Assembly (NCBI GenBank): GCA_903845345.1
Contig: CAIMXF010000328.1
Coordinates: forward strand, 1-33,004
Source: an uncultured beta proteobacterium
Lineage (GTDB): Bacteria; Pseudomonadota; Gammaproteobacteria; Burkholderiales; Burkholderiaceae_C
Direction: 5' to 3'
Length of the DNA stretch: 33,004 bases
Part shown: positions 30,870 through 33,004 of the stretch, in pieces
How positions within the stretch are numbered: the stretch's first letter is position 1
Layout: each line of letters begins with the position of its first letter
Position numbers and translations under genes: made by a program
The notes under the pieces: generated by a model
Seen by the model: the letters and a program-made list of their open reading frames with translations, nothing else
Told to the model about the DNA's origin: nothing
Databases searched by the model: none

Positions 30870-31844
30870 TCAGGCTCCCAGATGTTGGCGCGGGTTGAAC
30901 GGCGCGGCCTTGGCGAGTTGCTCGTAGGCGTCGCGGAGGGCGTCGGAGTCGGCCGGCGGAAGCGCGATCTCCAGCAGCAGGTACAGATGGCCCGGCGTCT
31001 TGCCGGGGAGGCCGCGCTCCTTGATCCGCAGCTTCATGCCGCCGCGTGCGCCCTTGGGGATGGTGACGTCGACCTGGCCGCCGGCGGGCGTCGGCACCGT
31101 CACGTGCGCGCCGAGCGCGGCCTCGGTCGGCGTGACGGGCAGCGTCATGTACAGGTCGTGGCCCTCGATGCGGTACAGCTTGTGCGGCGCGATGCGCACT
31201 TCCAGGTACAGGTCGCCCGCCGGTTCGCCGCCGTGGCCCGGCAGGCCCTGGCCGGCGAGCCGGATGTACTGGCCGGGCCGCACGCCCGCCGGGATCTTCA
31301 CGTCCAGCGTGCGCTCGACCAGCCGCGGCCGGCCGTGCTCGTCGATCTCCTGCGCGCGCAGCGAGATCTGGCGCTCGGCGCCGTGCAGCGCGTCCTCGAG
31401 CGCTATCTCGATGGCGGCGTGGTGATCCTCGCCGCGCTCCCGGTACGCCGCACGCGGTCCGCCGGGTGCGCCGCCCATGCCGCCGCGGTTGCCGAAGATC
31501 GACGAGAAGAACTCGCTGAAGTCGGCGTGGTCGGCCGGTCCCGCGCTCGGCCCGCGCTTGAACTCGAAGCCCTGGTCCCAGCCGGGGGGCGGCTGGCGGA
31601 AGCCGCCGTCGGGGCTGCCGCCGCGCGCGACGTGGTCGGCGAGCTGGTCGTAGGCGGCGCGCTTTTCCTTGTCCTGCAGGACGTCGCGCGCCTCGTTGAT
31701 GTCGCGCATCTTCGCGTCGGCGTCGGCTTCCTTGCTGACGTCGGGGTGGTACTTGCGCGCCAGCTTGCGGTAGGCCTTGCGGATGTCGTCGTCGCTGGCA
31801 TCGCGGGCGACGCCGAGTGCGCTGTAGTAGTCCTTGAAGTCCAT
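30870..31844 (-). CDS. cbpA: DnaJ-like co-chaperone / curved-DNA-binding protein CbpA
   Basis: A 324-residue protein. J-domain at residues 1-70 (MDFKDYYSALGVARDASDDD, with the HPD motif at 33-35), a Gly/Phe-rich linker (GNRGGMGGAPGG), and the C-terminal substrate-binding domains (RTLDVKIPAGVRPGQYIRLAG, LPVTPTEAALGAHVTVPT). There is no zinc-finger region, which separates CbpA from DnaJ. It stimulates DnaK and in E. coli also binds curved DNA. The next gene is its modulator. Confidence 0.94.
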   Translation of the reverse strand: MDFKDYYSALGVARDASDDDIRKAYRKLARKYHPDVSKEADADAKMRDINEARDVLQDKEKRAAYDQLADHVARGGSPDGGFRQPPPGWDQGFEFKRGPSAGPADHADFSEFFSSIFGNRGGMGGAPGGPRAAYRERGEDHHAAIEIALEDALHGAERQISLRAQEIDEHGRPRLVERTLDVKIPAGVRPGQYIRLAGQGLPGHGGEPAGDLYLEVRIAPHKLYRIEGHDLYMTLPVTPTEAALGAHVTVPTPAGGQVDVTIPKGARGGMKLRIKERGLPGKTPGHLYLLLEIALPPADSDALRDAYEQLAKAAPFNPRQHLGA

Positions 31845-31860
31845 GGCGGTGCGGGCCCTT

Positions 31861-32364
31861 TCAGCGTGCCTTCTTCGCCAGGCGCTTCGCGTTGGCGGTG
31901 GCTTTCTGGTGAACGGGGGCGAGCGCGCGATGCGCCAGCCGCGCCGTGGCAGTGGCGGCCGCCTCGTGCTGCGCCGCCGCCGTGCTGCGCATCAGCGTGT
32001 GGGCGAGCTGGCGCTGGCGCGCCATCGTCTGCGGGATCGTGCGGCTCGCGGCCAGGTGCGCGGTGGCGTTGAACAGGTCGAGGCCGGTGCGCAGCGCCTG
32101 GCCGGCCATGCCGGCGACCAGCGGCAGCGCGCCGGTGGCCAGCGCCTGGCCCGCGCGCGAGAACGCGTCGACCTTCTCGGCGCCCATCAGGGACATCTCG
32201 CGGCGGTCGTCGGCGTCCGGATTCAGTCCGTGCGTGGCCATGCGCGTGGTGCGTATCGCGATCACCTGCGCGGCGGCGGTCGACATCTGCATCGCCTTCA
32301 CGCCCAGCGTGCCCCACAGCAGGAACGGGTTGGCGTACAGGACGGCGGACGAGCGAGACTTCAT
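31861..32364 (-). CDS. Phasin-like protein, possibly polyhydroxyalkanoate-granule associated
   Basis: A 167-residue, mostly helical protein without signal peptide. YANPFLLWGTLGVKAMQM at the start and the long Ala/Arg-rich helical body (RRTGLDLFNATAHLAASRT-like segments) are typical of phasins that coat storage granules, and the end is Lys/Arg-rich (ANAKRLAKKAR), as in phasins that also touch DNA. AAGGA lies just before the ATG at 32364. No other storage-granule gene is in the window, so the role is inferred from the family look. Confidence 0.65.
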   Translation of the reverse strand: MKSRSSAVLYANPFLLWGTLGVKAMQMSTAAAQVIAIRTTRMATHGLNPDADDRREMSLMGAEKVDAFSRAGQALATGALPLVAGMAGQALRTGLDLFNATAHLAASRTIPQTMARQRQLAHTLMRSTAAAQHEAAATATARLAHRALAPVHQKATANAKRLAKKAR

Positions 32365-32604
32365 GGCGGATCCTTGGCGCGGTGCGCAGGCGCGCCCGAC
32401 GCGGACGCAACGGCTCTACGAGAGCAAGCGACGGGCCGGCGCGCCGGTTTCCTGACGGCAGCCCACTGTGCCACCTATGGGCGATCTGTAAGGATTCAAC
32501 CTCGACGGCGACGAAGCCTCGTGGACGTGCAACGATTCGGCACGCCCGTGATCCCTTCGCGCCCGGCCCCGGCGCGCGTTCGCCGACATTTCCGGAGTTC
32601 CTGC

Positions 32605-33003
32605 ATGACATCCCCGCGTCGTCTTCCGTCGATCCGCATCGTCCTGGCCCTGTCGCTGGCGCTGGCCAGCTCGCTGTCCCACGCGCTGACCGTCGCGCCC
32701 TACACGCCCGCCGCGCTGGCCGCGGCGCAACGGGCCGGCGCGCCGCTCGTCCTGCACTTCCACGCGAGCTGGTGCCCGACGTGCCGCGCGCAGGACAAGG
32801 CCTTCGAGGCGCTGAAGGCCGATCCGTCGCTGAAGGTGACGCTGATGGAGGTGGACTACGACCAGGAGAAGGCGCTCGAGAAGCGGATGCACGTCACCGC
32901 GCAGTCGACCCTGATCGTCTTCCACGGCGCGACCGAGCGCAGCCGCTCCACCGGCGAGACCGATCCGGCGAAGTTGAAGAGCACGCTCCAGAGCGCGATC
33001 TAG
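32605..33003 (+). CDS. Periplasmic thioredoxin-like protein
   Basis: A 132-residue protein with a signal peptide (LPSIRIVLALSLALASSLSHA, cut before LTVAP) and a thioredoxin fold: VLHFHASWCPTCRAQDKAF holds the redox pair in WCPTC, and VTAQSTLIVFHG has Ser-Thr where a cis-Pro is usual (often Pro-Thr), an oddity. GGAG lies about 10 bases before the ATG at 32605. It ends one base from the window edge; in related genomes such genes often precede a CcdA/DsbD-like membrane partner, which cannot be seen here. Confidence 0.85.
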   Translation: MTSPRRLPSIRIVLALSLALASSLSHALTVAPYTPAALAAAQRAGAPLVLHFHASWCPTCRAQDKAFEALKADPSLKVTLMEVDYDQEKALEKRMHVTAQSTLIVFHGATERSRSTGETDPAKLKSTLQSAI

Positions 33004-33004
33004 C

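Overview
The window is very GC-rich, densely coded DNA whose gene content (phasin-like protein, CbpA/CbpM pair, DbpA, DUF1415, DUF938, molybdate ABC transporter, AqpZ, Psd plus a flippase-like membrane protein) fits a chromosomal segment of a betaproteobacterium. The order Burkholderiales, perhaps the Rubrivivax/Leptothrix/Roseateles side, is my inference from composition and gene families, not from a search. I see no transposase, integrase, phage gene, tRNA, rRNA or CRISPR, so most of the window reads as core or lineage-typical chromosome.

Layout. 1-2.7 kb: the 3' end of an unidentified gene, then phosphatidylserine decarboxylase overlapping a membrane flippase-like gene, then a TlpA-type thiol-disulfide protein. 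2.7-3.8 kb: a small exported protein and 3-methyladenine DNA glycosylase I. 3.8-4.4 kb: a gene-free convergent gap holding about eleven tandem copies of a degenerate 21-bp unit with a dyad-symmetric core. 4.4-10.8 kb: an AraC-type regulator divergent from a tightly overlapped operon encoding an alkyl-DHAP synthase (AGPS)-like flavoprotein, a possible 71-residue protein, an FAD glycerol-3-phosphate dehydrogenase and an FGGY kinase. 10.8-14.3 kb: a Gln-rich exported protein, a bidirectional terminator, and an operon of a di-heme peroxidase lipoprotein and a porin with a Fur-box-like palindrome upstream. 14.5-18 kb: a GNAT acetyltransferase and modABC. 18.2-20.8 kb: a lipoprotein/helical-protein pair of unknown function, a DOPA-dioxygenase-like protein, and a BON lipoprotein with a 48-residue membrane protein. 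21-25.6 kb: an S53 peptidase, a small lipoprotein, AqpZ, a CYTH protein, a DUF1294 protein and a YpeA-like acetyltransferase. 25.6-33 kb: DbpA, DUF938, DUF1415, a receiver-EAL phosphodiesterase, a DUF1579-like exported protein, a small protein, CbpM/CbpA, a phasin-like protein and a thioredoxin-like protein.

Genes that appear to work together: psd with the flippase-like gene (phospholipid synthesis or movement); AGPS-like, GlpD-like and FGGY kinase (a three-carbon or polyol phosphate route of unknown substrate); peroxidase and porin (probably iron-linked); modABC (molybdate uptake); BON protein with the small membrane protein (envelope stress); CbpA with its modulator CbpM.

The most interesting unexplained signals are the 21-bp dyad array at 4133-4363, the AGPS-like operon with its short coupled ORF, a set of six genes whose -10-like hexamer sits 5-7 nt before the start codon (suggesting leaderless mRNAs), and a perfect hairpin that buries the Shine-Dalgarno sequence of the CYTH gene.
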